Assembly: GCA_937978655.1 (NCBI GenBank)
Contig: CALJUX010000036.1
Coordinates: forward strand, 1 to 32,319
DNA length: 32,319 nt
Origin: an uncultured Chromatiaceae bacterium
GTDB lineage: Bacteria > Pseudomonadota > Gammaproteobacteria > Enterobacterales > Alteromonadaceae
Direction: 5' to 3'
The position numbers were made by a program, and so were the translations under genes. The notes below the pieces were generated by a model that did no database searches, was not told where the DNA came from, and saw nothing but the letters and a program-made list of their open reading frames with translations. Shown here one piece after another: positions 31,634-32,319 of the stretch (positions within the stretch are counted from its first letter, which is position 1; each line of letters begins with the position of its first letter).

Positions 31634-32319
31634 TCAAACCTCCCACAGCTCCGGCGTTGCGCTGTCCTGACTGACCAGTTGCAGCAGCTGCTGCTCTGTG
31701 ACAATCAACTGCGCCACGTCGCGGATGGTCTGGCACTCAAATAAGGCTCTCACCTCAAGGCTGGTGCCAAACTGCTGCTGAATGGCACTGAGCAGCCGCA
31801 TCAGCAATAACGAATGGCCACCAAGGTCAAAGAAGTTTGCCGTGATACTGATAGCGTCAGCGTCCAGCGCCAGCAGCCCGGCGATGATGTCCAGCAGTTG
31901 CTGTTCAGTGGCGTTATCAGCAACCACATAAACGGCACTGCCAGTCAGCACCGGCTGCGGCAAAGCGGTTTTATCCACTTTACCGTTGGGTGTCAGTGGC
32001 CAGCTGTCGACCGGCACAAAGGCCACCGGCAACATATGCGCCGGCAACATGGCACTGAGCTGGGTTTTGAGCCTGGCACTGAAGGTGGCGACATCCGGCA
32101 ACACTGTGTCGGCGCTGGTTTGCACATAAGCCACCAGCTGCGGCAAAGCGGCCTGATCCCGTATCAAACTGACATAAGACGACACGACGCCAGGCAGCAA
32201 GTTCAGCTGATGGCGGATCTCCGCCAGTTCCACCCGAAAGCCGCGGATCTTCACTTGTTCATCGAGCCGGCCGAGGTATTCAATCTGGCCATCCGCCTGA
32301 TAACGCACCAAATCGCCGG
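31634..32319 (-). CDS. Nonribosomal peptide synthetase, C-terminal fragment
   Basis: The gene runs off the right edge, so only the last part, about 228 residues, is visible. It covers the end of an adenylation domain and one carrier domain. Core A7 is GDLVRYQ at the very edge. Core A8 is EYLGRLDEQVKIRGFRVEL, and core A10 is NGKVDK. The carrier motif, FFDLGGHSLLLMRL, has the phosphopantetheine-attachment serine. After about 40 more residues the protein ends at PELWEV, with no condensation, epimerisation or thioesterase domain. Product release must therefore use another protein or a reductive or transfer step. The amino-acid specificity residues lie outside the window. The sequence is open at the 5' end; nothing suggests that it is a pseudogene. 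Confidence 0.92.
   Translation of the reverse strand, partial: GDLVRYQADGQIEYLGRLDEQVKIRGFRVELAEIRHQLNLLPGVVSSYVSLIRDQAALPQLVAYVQTSADTVLPDVATFSARLKTQLSAMLPAHMLPVAFVPVDSWPLTPNGKVDKTALPQPVLTGSAVYVVADNATEQQLLDIIAGLLALDADAISITANFFDLGGHSLLLMRLLSAIQQQFGTSLEVRALFECQTIRDVAQLIVTEQQLLQLVSQDSATPELWEV

Overview
The window looks like chromosomal DNA from an aquatic, aerobic gammaproteobacterium. The mix of a TonB-dependent receptor, a secreted chitin-binding subtilisin, a lipoprotein prolyl oligopeptidase, many c-di-GMP proteins and an E. coli-like glutathione reductase suggests a Rheinheimera/Alteromonadales-type organism. That placement is inferred from protein style only. Most of the window is GC-rich and densely coded. 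No rRNA, tRNA, CRISPR array or transposase gene was seen.

Layout. 1-331: one copy of a structured interspersed repeat, then a leader carrying a probable MetJ operator. 332-4887 (+): TonB-dependent receptor, sulfate-type periplasmic binding protein and a Tat-exported dienelactone-hydrolase-like enzyme, which together suggest a sulfur-acquisition cluster. 5189-6868 (+): subtilisin with PKD and chitin-binding domains. 6918-13675 (-): signalling block with a membrane EAL protein and a histidine kinase / response regulator-GGDEF-EAL / acetyltransferase operon. 13758-16298 (-): CPA2 cation/proton antiporter and an MFS transporter.

16436-20761 (-) is a visibly more AT-rich segment. It encodes a DUF5666-type lipoprotein, a small outer-membrane beta-barrel, a YgiW/BOF-family periplasmic protein, an OmpR-type regulator and its kinase. 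The lipoprotein gene and the barrel gene each carry nearly the same 18-bp site about 46 nt before the start codon: two CGTGA half-sites 11 bp apart. This is the best candidate in the window for an undescribed, self-contained regulon.

21001-24202 (-): prolyl oligopeptidase and an EamA exporter. 24203-24903: a roughly 600-bp inverted-repeat element of the same repeat family as the left edge. 24904-27582 (-): rmuC, a solute-binding-like protein and a small alpha/beta hydrolase in an apparent operon behind a near-consensus LexA (SOS) box. 27720-30538: DUF1801 protein (+), DedA protein (-) and glutathione reductase (+). 30617-31291 (-): a lipoprotein of unknown function. 31634 to the right edge (-): the C-terminal end of a nonribosomal peptide synthetase that stops after a carrier domain with no thioesterase.

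Start codons were adjusted where a ribosome-binding site or family alignment from memory supported it. All family calls are by eye, without database searches.
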